Positions 27,864 through 36,034 of a stretch of 64,000 nucleotides of DNA are shown here, one piece after another. Source of the DNA: Streptococcus sp. sy004 (GTDB taxonomy: Bacteria; Bacillota; Bacilli; Lactobacillales; Streptococcaceae). The stretch is taken from NCBI RefSeq assembly GCF_007859205.1, contig NZ_VOHP01000005.1, forward strand, positions 1 through 64,000, read 5' to 3'. Both the position numbers and the translations under genes were made by a program. The first letter of the stretch is position 1. Each line of letters starts with the position of its first letter. The notes under the pieces were generated by a model that was not told the DNA's origin, did not search any database, and worked only from the letters and a program-made list of their open reading frames with translations.

Positions 27864-29486
27864 ATGGCATTTGATAAAAGTCAGGTAGTTTATCAAATTT
27901 ATCCCAAATCTTTTAAAGATACTACTGGAAATGGCGTCGGAGATTTACTAGGCATCATTGAAAAACTTCCCTACCTCGCCGAATTAGGAATCGATATGGT
28001 CTGGCTCAATCCGTTTTATCCTAGTCCACAACGGGATAATGGTTATGACATCTCAGATTACAAAGCAGTCAACCCCCTTTTTGGCACGATGGCTGACTTT
28101 GAAGAGATGATTGCCAAAGGTCGAGAATATGGCATTAACTTTATGTTAGACATGGTACTCAACCATTGTTCAACGGAGCACGAATGGTTTCAAAAGGCTT
28201 TAGCTGGCGATAAATTTTATCAAGATTTTTTCATTCTCCGAGATGAACCAACAGATTGGGTGTCAAAATTTGGTGGCAACGCTTGGGCACCTTTTGGTGA
28301 TACTGGCAAGTATTATCTTCATCTATTTGATAAAACCCAAGCTGATCTCAACTGGCGTAATCCCCATGTGCGACAAGAACTGATTGATGTTGTTAATTTT
28401 TGGAAAGCAAAAGGGGTCAAAGGGTTTCGTTTTGATGTGATTAACTTGATTGGTAAAGATGAAGTTTTAGAAGATTGCCCAATCAATGATGGCAAGCCAG
28501 CCTATACTGATCGTCCGATTACTCATGATTACCTTCACGAACTTAATCAGGCAAGTTTTGGCACAGAAGAAGGGTTTATGACAGTAGGCGAGATGTCAGC
28601 AACAACCATTGAAAACTGCCTACTTTATACAGCCCCAGAACGAGAAGAACTCTCTATGGCCTTTAATTTCCATCATCTCAAGGTGGATTATGACCAAGGT
28701 CAAAAATGGACGATTAAAGCCTTTGATTTCAAGGAACTGCAAGGACTTTTCCACAGTTGGGGACAAGAAATGAGTGAGGGAAATGGTTGGAATGCTCTCT
28801 TTTATAACAACCATGACCAGCCACGAGCCCTTAATCGCTTTGTTGATGTTAAGAACTTCCGTGAGGAAGGAGCAACCATGCTGGCAGCGTCAATTCATCT
28901 CTCACGAGGGACACCCTACATCTATATGGGCGAGGAGATTGGTATGCTAGACCCTGATTATGATAGCATGGCTGATTATGTTGATGTTGAAAGCATCAAT
29001 GCCTATCAAATGTTATTAGAGAAAGGTTTATCAGAAGATGAGGCTTTTGCCATCATCAAGGCCAAGTCCCGTGATAATTCACGCACACCAATGCAATGGG
29101 ATAGTAGTAAGCACGCAGGGTTTTCAACCACGACACCATGGCTTAAGGTCGGTAAGACCTATCAAACCATCAATGTGGAAACAGAAAAACAAGGTAAAAT
29201 TTTTCCTTTCTACCAAGAGTTGATTCGCTTGCGTAAAACCATGCCTTTAATTGTTGAGGGAGAATATCGGGCTGCTTATGTCGATAGTAATGAAATCTAC
29301 GCCTTTGAACGTCATTTAGGGCAAGAACAGTTACTGGTGTTGAATAATTTCTTTGGTCATGACGTGACAGTAAATCTTTTGACAGATTATCAAAGTGGTC
29401 AAGTGCTTTTAAGCAACTATTCAGATGTGGTTTTAGGTGAAAAAATAACCTTGAAACCTTATCAAACCCTGGCAATTTTAAATTAA
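27864..29486 (+). CDS. treC: Trehalose-6-phosphate hydrolase (alpha,alpha-phosphotrehalase)
   Basis: Splits trehalose-6-phosphate into glucose and glucose-6-phosphate. 540 residues, GH13 family, with N-terminal VVYQIYPKSFKDTTGNG, nucleophile Asp191 in GFRFDVINLI, acid/base Glu243 in TVGEMSATT and transition-state Asp318 in NNHDQPR. Start chosen at ATG 27864 (MAFDKSQVVYQIYP), which fits the family and has AAGGAG 12 nt upstream. No separate promoter is evident, so it depends on read-through from treP. Sometimes named treA. Confidence 0.95.
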   Translation: MAFDKSQVVYQIYPKSFKDTTGNGVGDLLGIIEKLPYLAELGIDMVWLNPFYPSPQRDNGYDISDYKAVNPLFGTMADFEEMIAKGREYGINFMLDMVLNHCSTEHEWFQKALAGDKFYQDFFILRDEPTDWVSKFGGNAWAPFGDTGKYYLHLFDKTQADLNWRNPHVRQELIDVVNFWKAKGVKGFRFDVINLIGKDEVLEDCPINDGKPAYTDRPITHDYLHELNQASFGTEEGFMTVGEMSATTIENCLLYTAPEREELSMAFNFHHLKVDYDQGQKWTIKAFDFKELQGLFHSWGQEMSEGNGWNALFYNNHDQPRALNRFVDVKNFREEGATMLAASIHLSRGTPYIYMGEEIGMLDPDYDSMADYVDVESINAYQMLLEKGLSEDEAFAIIKAKSRDNSRTPMQWDSSKHAGFSTTTPWLKVGKTYQTINVETEKQGKIFPFYQELIRLRKTMPLIVEGEYRAAYVDSNEIYAFERHLGQEQLLVLNNFFGHDVTVNLLTDYQSGQVLLSNYSDVVLGEKITLKPYQTLAILN

Positions 29487-29547
29487 AAACGGTCAGTAAT
29501 TGAAATTTTTGATAAAATAGGTCTAAGACAAAACAAGGAGGCTATTT

Positions 29548-31446
29548 ATGGTACGTTTACAAGATGATTTTTATCAAGCGGTCAATGGAGCTTGGGCTGA
29601 AACAGCAGTGATTCCAGATGACAAACCAGCGACAGGGGGATTTGTTGAGCTGCACAATGAGATTGAGGCACTCATGCTAGAAACAACAGAGAATTGGTTG
29701 GCCGGTAAAGATTTGCCAAAAGATAATCCTATTTTAGAGAACTTTATCAAATACCACCGACTCATCAGTGATTTTGAAACTCGAGAACAATTAGGTGTGA
29801 CACCTGTCCTGCCCTTGATTAAGGAAATGCAGGAACTGACTTCTTTTGCTGATTTTGCCAGTAAGATTGCTGAATATGAACTAGCCGGTAAGCCCAATCT
29901 CTTTCCCTTTGGCGTAGCACCAGACTTCATGGATGCCACAACAAATGTCCTTTGGGCAGAAGCTCCAAGTCTGATTCTGCCAGACGTGACTTACTATGAA
30001 GAAGGGCATGAAAAAGGTCAGGAATTGTTAGCCATGTGGCGTCAAGCGGCGACAGACTTACTTAGTCAATTTCCATTTTCACAAGAAGAAATAGCTAAGA
30101 TTTTAGATCAGCTTATTACCCTAGATGCCAAGTTAGCCAACTATGTCCTATCCAATGAAGAAAGTTCTGAGTATGCCAAACTCTATCATCCTTATGACTG
30201 GGCTGACTTTACCAAGTTAGTACCAGAATTGCCATTGGATGAGATTTTCTCTAAGATTTTGGGGCAACTGCCTGATCGGGTGATTGTGCCAGAAGAACGT
30301 TTTTGGTTAGCGTTTGCTAAGGATTATTTCTCAGAAGAAAATTGGCCAGCCTTACAGGCGTCTTTAATCTATAGTGCAGCAACCCAGTGGACTAGTTATT
30401 TGACAGATGACATCCGTGTCCTAGCAGGAGCTTATCGTAGGGTCTTATCGGGTACACCAGAGGCCATGAATCCGCAAAAAGCAGCCTATTATTTGGCAGA
30501 AGGACCATATAGTCAAGCCTTGGGGCTTTGGTATGCGGATAAAAGATTCTCCAAGGAAGCCAAGGCTGATGTCGAGAAAAAAGTAGCGACCATGATTGAG
30601 ATGTACAAGGAACGACTAGTTAAGAATGACTGGTTGGCTCGAGAAACCATTGAGCAGGCCATCGTTAAACTGAATGGCATAACAGCCCATATTGGCTATC
30701 CAGAAAAGTTGCCAGAAACCTACGCTCAAAAAATGATTGATGACAATCAGTCACTCTTAGAAAATGCTCAAAAATTGGCGCAAATCTCTATCCAGCATAG
30801 TTGGAGCAAGTGGAATCAACCTGTTGACCGTGATATCTGGCACATGTCAGCCCATGTGGTCAATGCTTATTATTCACCACAACAAAATCAGATTGTTTTT
30901 CCAGCAGCGATTTTGCAGGCACCTTTTTATTCACTAAATCAATCATCATCTGCCAATTATGGTGGGATTGGTGCGGTGATTGCCCATGAAATTTCCCATG
31001 CTTTTGATACCAATGGAGCATCCTTTGATGAACATGGTAGCTTGAGAAACTGGTGGACAGATGAGGATTACCAAGCCTTTACTCAAAGAACCGATCAAGT
31101 GGTCGCTCAGTTTGATGGTTTGGATTCTTATGGTGCCAAGGTTAATGGTAAATTAACGGTTTCTGAGAATGTTGCTGATTTGGGTGGCTTGGCAGCGTCT
31201 TTAGAGGCAGCCAAACAAGACAAGGATTTTTCAGCAGTTGACTACTTTACTAATTTTGCGAAGATTTGGCGACTTAAAGCTCGTCCAGAGTATATGCAGA
31301 TGCTAGCGAGTGTAGATGTTCACGCACCTGGTCATTTGCGTACCAATGTTCAATTACCAAACTTTGCTGACTTCCATCAAGCCTTTGACATTAAGGAAAC
31401 AGACGGCATGTGGCGAGCAGAAAAAGATCGTGTGATTATTTGGTAA
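29548..31446 (+). CDS. pepO: M13 family endopeptidase PepO
   Basis: 632 residues, matching streptococcal PepO. Zinc motif HEISH (His480, Glu481, His484), third ligand in SENVADLGG, and NAYYSPQQNQIVFPAAILQ upstream, all of the neprilysin family. No signal peptide or anchor is visible, yet PepO is found on the surface of some streptococci, where it binds plasminogen and complement factors. AAGGAGG precedes the ATG. Confidence 0.95.
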   Translation: MVRLQDDFYQAVNGAWAETAVIPDDKPATGGFVELHNEIEALMLETTENWLAGKDLPKDNPILENFIKYHRLISDFETREQLGVTPVLPLIKEMQELTSFADFASKIAEYELAGKPNLFPFGVAPDFMDATTNVLWAEAPSLILPDVTYYEEGHEKGQELLAMWRQAATDLLSQFPFSQEEIAKILDQLITLDAKLANYVLSNEESSEYAKLYHPYDWADFTKLVPELPLDEIFSKILGQLPDRVIVPEERFWLAFAKDYFSEENWPALQASLIYSAATQWTSYLTDDIRVLAGAYRRVLSGTPEAMNPQKAAYYLAEGPYSQALGLWYADKRFSKEAKADVEKKVATMIEMYKERLVKNDWLARETIEQAIVKLNGITAHIGYPEKLPETYAQKMIDDNQSLLENAQKLAQISIQHSWSKWNQPVDRDIWHMSAHVVNAYYSPQQNQIVFPAAILQAPFYSLNQSSSANYGGIGAVIAHEISHAFDTNGASFDEHGSLRNWWTDEDYQAFTQRTDQVVAQFDGLDSYGAKVNGKLTVSENVADLGGLAASLEAAKQDKDFSAVDYFTNFAKIWRLKARPEYMQMLASVDVHAPGHLRTNVQLPNFADFHQAFDIKETDGMWRAEKDRVIIW

Positions 31447-31466
31447 GCTATTTATTGATACAAAAT

Positions 31467-31497
31467 AAAAAGAGAGTTTTCCTAGCTCTCTTTTTAT
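31467..31497 (+). terminator. pepO terminator
   Basis: Stem AAAGAGAG / CTCTCTTT with an 8-9 nt loop followed by T-run, 20 nt after the pepO stop. Confidence 0.85.
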
Positions 31498-31504
31498 TCT
31501 TGTT

Positions 31505-31790
31505 TTTCCAAACGGGTTTTATCTCCTCACAGTTGTGATGAGCATATTTCCAAAGGAAGTTATCCATCTCACAAGTTATTTTAGTTCTGCCCCTTTTGGG
31601 CAGAGCTGCTCACAAGACTTTTGTGCTTTTCCCAAAAAGGGCAGACATCCTCACAGCTGTGATGAGCATATTTCCAAAGGAAGTTGTCCTCCTCACAAGC
31701 TTTTTGTATTTATCCCCCAATGGCCAAGTTAGCTTGCCGTATATTTTTCTTCATTTCCAAAAGAGATTCATGAACTTATTTGATTTTTGC
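31505..31790. repeat. Degenerate tandem array of about 42-bp units (14 codons on the minus strand)
   Basis: Units begin near 31505, 31547, 31588, 31628, 31671, 31711 and 31754 with TTTCCAAA-like starts and a CCTCACA-like middle; spacing is 40-43 bp. Two 51-bp stretches, 31525-31575 and 31649-31699, agree at 47 of 51 positions. Read on the minus strand, 42 bp is 14 codons, and the best copies give CEEDNFLWKYAHHS-CEDVCPFWEKHK and CEMDNFLWKYAHHN-CEEIKPVWKN: a repeated C-E-x(3)-[FP]-x-W-[KE] pattern. Length slips of 1-2 nt and stops break the frame, so no intact gene is present. Together with 31791-31974 this is the only gene-free stretch over 300 nt. Confidence 0.7.
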
Positions 31791-31882
31791 AATCAAGTGT
31801 TTTAAGAAATAGTGGCTAGAAAAAGTAATGAGTGGTGTCATAGTAAAGATTCTTCATCAAAAGGTCTAATCATCAAATCAAT

Positions 31883-31903
31883 AAAGCAGGTACTTGCTTT
31901 TTT
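31883..31903 (+). terminator. Unassigned terminator 1
   Basis: AAAGCA - 6 nt - TGCTTT followed by T-run. No intact gene ends here; pepO already has its own terminator 390 nt upstream. Confidence 0.55.
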
Positions 31904-31917
31904 ATCAGCAATTTTCT

Positions 31918-31959
31918 AGCTGAATAAAGCCTAAAGTTTTTGGTTTATCAGCTTTTTTT
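31918..31959 (+). terminator. Unassigned terminator 2, just before the helicase promoter
   Basis: AGCTGAATAAA (31918-31928) pairs with TTTATCAGCT (31944-31953) with one bulged A, followed by T-run. It ends three bases before the TATAAT of the helicase gene. Confidence 0.6.
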
Positions 31960-31961
31960 GT

Positions 31962-31967
31962 TATAAT
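31962..31967 (+). promoter_or_regulatory. -10 box of the DEAD-box helicase gene
   Basis: TATAAT, with only 7 nt between it and the ATG at 31975 and no ribosome-binding site between. If used, transcription would begin at or next to the start codon. The -35 region is weak (T/G-rich). Confidence 0.5.
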
Positions 31968-31974
31968 CAATGGT

Positions 31975-33318
31975 ATGAAGTTTACAGATTTTAAGTTTAA
32001 ATCCTATATTCAAGAGGCTTTGGCTGACTTGAATTTCCAAGAACCAACGCCAGTTCAGGAAAAATTGATTCCCTTGGCGCTATCAGGTCGTGACATTGTT
32101 GGCGAATCGAAGACAGGGTCAGGTAAGACCCATACCTTTTTATTGCCGATTTTTCAGACCTTAGACGAAGATAGTTCTGAGGTGCAGGCAGTCATCACGG
32201 CACCTAGTCGTGAGTTGGCAACACAGATTTACAAGGCTTGTCAGCAGTTAGCAGCTTTTTCATCAGTTGATGTTCGCTTGGCTAACTATGTTGGTGGGAC
32301 CGATAAGGCTCGACAGGTTGAGCGTTTGCAGAGCCATCAGCCGCATATTGTTATTGGTACCCCTGGACGCGTCTATGATTTGGTACAATCAGGTCACCTT
32401 GATATTCATCGTGCTAAGACCTTTGTGGTTGATGAAGCTGATATGACCTTAGATATGGGCTTTTTAGATACCGTAGATCGTATTGCTGCTCGTTTGGCTA
32501 AGGATGTGCAGATTTTGGTCTTTTCAGCGACGATTCCACAAAAACTCCAGCCTTTCTTAAAAAAATATCTGACCAATCCAATTATGGAAAAAATCAAGAC
32601 ACAAACAGTCATTGCAGATACCATTGACAACTGGTTGGTGTCAACCAAGGGACGTGATAAGAATGGTCAAATTCTTGAAGTGATTCAGTCAATGCAGCCC
32701 TATTTGGCGATGATTTTTGTCAACACCAAAACTCGTGCAGAAGAACTCCATCAGTTCTTGATTAGCAATGGTTTGAAAGTGGCGAAGATTCATGGGGATG
32801 TCCCACCGCGTGAACGTAAGCGTATCATGAATCAAGTCAAAAATCTGGATTATCAATATATTGTGGCAACTGATTTAGCAGCCCGAGGCATTGATATTGA
32901 AGGCGTCAGCCATGTCATCAATGATGAAATTCCACAAGATTTGAGTTTTTTTGTTCACCGTGTGGGACGTACAGGTCGTAATGGTTTAAGTGGCACAGCC
33001 ATTACCCTATATAAACCAAGTGATGACTCGGACATTCGTGAGTTGGAGAAACTGGGCATTAGTTTTGTCCCTAAAATGCTAAAAGATGGGCAATTCCAAG
33101 ACACCTATGACCGTGACCGTCGTTTGAACCGTGAAAAAACACGTCAAAAACTCGATACTGAAATGATTGGTTTGGTTAAAAAGAAGAAGAAAAAGATCAA
33201 GCCAGGCTACAAGAAAAAAATTCAGTGGGCAGTTAACGAGAAAAGACGCAAGGAAAAACGAGCAGAATTACGAGCTAAGGGTCGTGCTGAACGTAAGGCG
33301 AAAAAACAAACTTTTTAA
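31975..33318 (+). CDS. cshB: DEAD-box RNA helicase (CshB-like)
   Basis: 447 residues with all core motifs: Q-motif EPTPVQEKLIPL, Walker A SKTGSGKT, PSRELA, GTPGR, DEAD in VVDEADMTLDMGFL, SATIP, and HRVGRTGR. The C-terminal about 60 residues are very Lys/Arg-rich (KKKKKKIKPGYKKK), a likely RNA-binding tail. Closest in style to CshB of Bacillus; such helicases act in ribosome assembly, RNA decay and cold growth. No Shine-Dalgarno sequence precedes the start (AATCAATGGT), see findings. Symbol is tentative. Confidence 0.85.
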   Translation: MKFTDFKFKSYIQEALADLNFQEPTPVQEKLIPLALSGRDIVGESKTGSGKTHTFLLPIFQTLDEDSSEVQAVITAPSRELATQIYKACQQLAAFSSVDVRLANYVGGTDKARQVERLQSHQPHIVIGTPGRVYDLVQSGHLDIHRAKTFVVDEADMTLDMGFLDTVDRIAARLAKDVQILVFSATIPQKLQPFLKKYLTNPIMEKIKTQTVIADTIDNWLVSTKGRDKNGQILEVIQSMQPYLAMIFVNTKTRAEELHQFLISNGLKVAKIHGDVPPRERKRIMNQVKNLDYQYIVATDLAARGIDIEGVSHVINDEIPQDLSFFVHRVGRTGRNGLSGTAITLYKPSDDSDIRELEKLGISFVPKMLKDGQFQDTYDRDRRLNREKTRQKLDTEMIGLVKKKKKKIKPGYKKKIQWAVNEKRRKEKRAELRAKGRAERKAKKQTF

Positions 33319-33369
33319 GCTAATCATAGCTTGATAATCAATTGTTATCACCTCCATAAAAAAATCTTA

Positions 33370-33399
33370 TTGGGCAAGAAGAAACTCTTGTGCTATACT
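33370..33399 (+). promoter_or_regulatory. Promoter of the amino-acid ABC transporter operon
   Basis: TTGGGC (33370-33375), 18 bp, TATACT (33394-33399) with an extended TG element. Confidence 0.6.
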
Positions 33400-33430
33400 A
33401 AGAACACTGATAAAAGGAGGGTCGTCGATA

Positions 33431-34243
33431 ATGAAAAAGTTACTCAAGTTAACATTGCTGATAGGTGTGTTGGGACTTAGTCTATGTCGTCAAGTGTCAG
33501 TGGCTGCAAAGACAGAAGTTGTCGTAGCAACCGATTCAGATACGGCTCCTTTTACTTTTAAGGACGAGAGTCGTTTTACTGGCTATGATATTGATGTTTT
33601 ACGAGCTGTTTTTCAAAATCAAAAGGATTATCAACTGACTTTTGAAACAGTCCCTTTCTCGTCTATTTTGACAGGCTTGGATGCAGGTCTCTATCAACTG
33701 GCTGCCAATAATTTTAATTATAGTTCAGAACGAGCAGCAAAGTACTTGTATTCCACACCAATTTCTAAGTCCAATTACGCCATTGCTAGTCAAGATGGTT
33801 ATGCTAGCTTGACTGAGTTGTCTGGTAAGTCAACCTCGGCTTATACTGGTGCCAACTACACCAAGGTCTTAGAAGATTGGAATCAAGCCAATCCTGATAA
33901 AGAACCGATTGAGATCAATTATGTTGCCAATAGTGTGCCTTTGGCACAACGTTTACAAGATGTGGAATCGGGTAAGATTGATTTTATCTTATTTGATGCC
34001 ATTTCGCTCCAAACCCTCAGTCAAGATCAAGGGATTGATGTGACGATTAAGACGGTTACAGACCAAGTTGGGACAGACAAGGATGGTCTGGAATATTTTC
34101 TCTTTGCTAAAGACAAAGAAGGCAAGACCCTACAAGCCTTTGTCAATCAACGTTTGGCGATTTTAGAAAAAAATGGGGTTTTACAAAAACTCAGTCGGCA
34201 GTATTTTGGCGATGATTTTGTGACACCAATTAAGAAAAAATAA
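33431..34243 (+). CDS. Amino-acid ABC transporter, substrate-binding protein
   Basis: 270 residues, family 3 solute-binding protein: VVATDSDTAPFTFKDESRFTGYDIDVLRAVF at the start and a two-lobe pattern. Signal peptide about 1-26. The cysteine at 19 sits in LSLCR, which is not a normal lipobox (position -1 is Leu, not Gly/Ala/Ser), so membrane anchoring is doubtful; VSVAA-K offers a signal peptidase I site. Related proteins bind cystine or polar amino acids; the ligand cannot be told. First of three transporter genes; AAAGGAGGG lies upstream. Confidence 0.9.
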   Translation: MKKLLKLTLLIGVLGLSLCRQVSVAAKTEVVVATDSDTAPFTFKDESRFTGYDIDVLRAVFQNQKDYQLTFETVPFSSILTGLDAGLYQLAANNFNYSSERAAKYLYSTPISKSNYAIASQDGYASLTELSGKSTSAYTGANYTKVLEDWNQANPDKEPIEINYVANSVPLAQRLQDVESGKIDFILFDAISLQTLSQDQGIDVTIKTVTDQVGTDKDGLEYFLFAKDKEGKTLQAFVNQRLAILEKNGVLQKLSRQYFGDDFVTPIKKK

Positions 34244-34252
34244 AGGAAAAAT

Positions 34253-35041
34253 ATGGATAAATTAGTTGCAGCAGGTTGGTATGCCAATCTGGTAGCCGGT
34301 CTGCCTGATGGAAAATTATTTAGTTGGCGAGCAGTTTTTAATGCCATTCCAAGTATTTTGGAGCAGTTGCCCATTACCTTGGGATTGACTCTAGGTGGAG
34401 CTGTTTTTGGTCTGCTTCTAGCCCTACTTTTTGCCATTGTTAAAATCAATCGGACCAAAGTGCTTTATCCGATTCAAGCAGTTGTGGTTAGTTTCTTACG
34501 TGGAACGCCGATTTTGGTGCAACTCATGTTGAGTTATTATGGGATTCCCTTGTTGTTGAAAGCTCTTAATCAATCTTATGGTTTGAATTGGAATGTTAAC
34601 AGTATTCCAGCTTCTGTGTTTGCCATTACGGCTTTTGCCTTTAATGAAGCAGCCTATACGAGTGAAACCATTCGTGCAGCCATTCAAGCGGTCAATAGTG
34701 GTGAGATTGAAGCGGCTAAAAGTTTGGGGATGACATCGAGTCAGATCTATCGTCGTGTGATCATTCCCAATGCAGCCGTGATTGCAACACCAACCTTGAT
34801 TAACACCCTAATTGGTTTGACTAAGGGGACGTCTTTGGCATTTAATGCGGGAATCGTGGAAATGTTTGCTCAGGCTCAAATCCTTGGTGGGCGAGATTAC
34901 CGTTATTTTGAACGTTTTATCTCGGTAGCTATGATTTATTGGTTGGTCAATATTGTGATTGAATCGGTGGGTCGTTTCTTGGAGAAGAAAATGGCTATTC
35001 CATCACCAGAACAGGTCAAACAAGGAGGTCGTCATGATTAA
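34253..35041 (+). CDS. Amino-acid ABC transporter, permease
   Basis: 262 residues of the HisMQ family with about five membrane segments. The conserved coupling loop EAAKSLGMTSSQIYRRVIIPNAA is present, with family pieces FLRGTPILVQLMLSYYG and FNEAAYTSETIRAAI. A single permease gene suggests a homodimer. 9 nt after the binding-protein gene. Confidence 0.93.
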   Translation: MDKLVAAGWYANLVAGLPDGKLFSWRAVFNAIPSILEQLPITLGLTLGGAVFGLLLALLFAIVKINRTKVLYPIQAVVVSFLRGTPILVQLMLSYYGIPLLLKALNQSYGLNWNVNSIPASVFAITAFAFNEAAYTSETIRAAIQAVNSGEIEAAKSLGMTSSQIYRRVIIPNAAVIATPTLINTLIGLTKGTSLAFNAGIVEMFAQAQILGGRDYRYFERFISVAMIYWLVNIVIESVGRFLEKKMAIPSPEQVKQGGRHD

Positions 35042-35777
35042 AATTAGTCATTTGACCAAGGAATTCTCAGGTCAAAAGGTCTTGAATGACTTGAACTTAG
35101 AGATTAAAAAGGGTGAAGTCATTGCTTTGGTAGGGGCATCAGGTGCTGGAAAATCAACCTTTCTACGTAGCCTAAACTACTTGGAACAAGCTGATTCTGG
35201 CACCATTGAAATTGAAGATTTCAAGGTAGATTTCACCAACATTAGCAAAGATGACATCATTACCTTGCGTCGTAAGTTGGCTATGGTTTTCCAACAATTC
35301 AATCTCTTTGAACGCCGTACAGCTTTAGACAATGTCAAGGAAGGCTTAAAGATTGTCAAAAAACTATCAGATGAAGAAGCAACTCAAATTGCCAAAGTAG
35401 AATTGGCAAAGGTTGGTCTGTCTGATCGTGAAAATCATTACCCCCGTCACCTATCGGGTGGGCAAAAGCAACGGGTGGCGCTAGCTCGTGCCCTTGCCAT
35501 GAAACCAGATGTGCTTTTACTTGACGAACCTACGTCTGCCCTTGACCCTGAGTTAGTCGGTGAGGTGGAAAAATCAATTGCTGACGCAGCCAAGGCAGGT
35601 CAAACCATGGTTTTGGTTAGTCATGACATGAATTTTGTCTATCAAGTGGCAGATAAGGTGTTATTTTTAGAAAAGGGACATATCTTGGAACAAGGTAGCC
35701 CAGAAGACATTTTCCGTAACCCTAAAGAAGCTAGAACCAAGGAGTTTTTTGCTTCTTATAACAAACAATACATTTAA
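35034..35777 (+). CDS. Amino-acid ABC transporter, ATP-binding protein
   Basis: 247 residues: Walker A GASGAGKST, signature LSGGQKQR, Walker B VLLLDEPTSALDPE, H-loop VSHDM. Start ATG 35034 (MIKISHLTKEF) has AAGGAGG 5 nt upstream and overlaps the permease by 8 nt; an upstream in-frame start at 34959 lies inside the permease gene. Confidence 0.95.
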   Translation: MIKISHLTKEFSGQKVLNDLNLEIKKGEVIALVGASGAGKSTFLRSLNYLEQADSGTIEIEDFKVDFTNISKDDIITLRRKLAMVFQQFNLFERRTALDNVKEGLKIVKKLSDEEATQIAKVELAKVGLSDRENHYPRHLSGGQKQRVALARALAMKPDVLLLDEPTSALDPELVGEVEKSIADAAKAGQTMVLVSHDMNFVYQVADKVLFLEKGHILEQGSPEDIFRNPKEARTKEFFASYNKQYI

Positions 35778-35784
35778 TACACTT

Positions 35785-36009
35785 ATGCTCATCAATATTT
35801 TTAATTTTTATTTACAAGGTCTGTTGTGGGCGATTGTCTTTACGCTTGTTGTTGCGATTATTTGGCTACTTTATCGGGTCAATCGCAAGTTAGATCCGAC
35901 AGTAAAAGAAAGACAGGCTGCCCTGTATGACACCATGATGATGGTTTTGATTAGTATTCCCATTCTATCATTTGCCTTTATGGCCCTGATTTTGATGATT
36001 AAGGCTTAG
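35785..36009 (+). CDS. DUF4059 family small membrane protein
   Basis: 74 residues with two membrane segments (about 8-29 and 48-72) separated by a charged loop RVNRKLDPTVKERQAALYD. Function unknown. In streptococci this small gene sits between an amino-acid ABC transporter and trxB, as here. The start is uncertain: ATG 35785 has no clear ribosome-binding site; a TTG at 35749 has AAGGAG 4 nt upstream and would overlap the ATPase gene by 29 nt. Confidence 0.75.
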   Translation: MLINIFNFYLQGLLWAIVFTLVVAIIWLLYRVNRKLDPTVKERQAALYDTMMMVLISIPILSFAFMALILMIKA

Positions 36010-36034
36010 AAAGTGGTTAAGAAAAGGAGAAAGC

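Noticed and set aside
31505..31790. A CRISPR array
   Set aside because: The units are contiguous and degenerate, with no unique spacers of constant length and no cas genes in the window.
31535..31805. Two + strand open frames across the 31.6 kb gap
   Set aside because: They lie inside the tandem array, lack ribosome-binding sites and give Cys/His/Pro-rich text unlike a protein; the coherent repeated motif is on the minus strand.
33340..33356. Near-palindrome GATAATCAATTGTTATC before the amino-acid transporter
   Set aside because: It is broken by an extra base, is AT-rich enough to arise by chance, and matches no operator I know.
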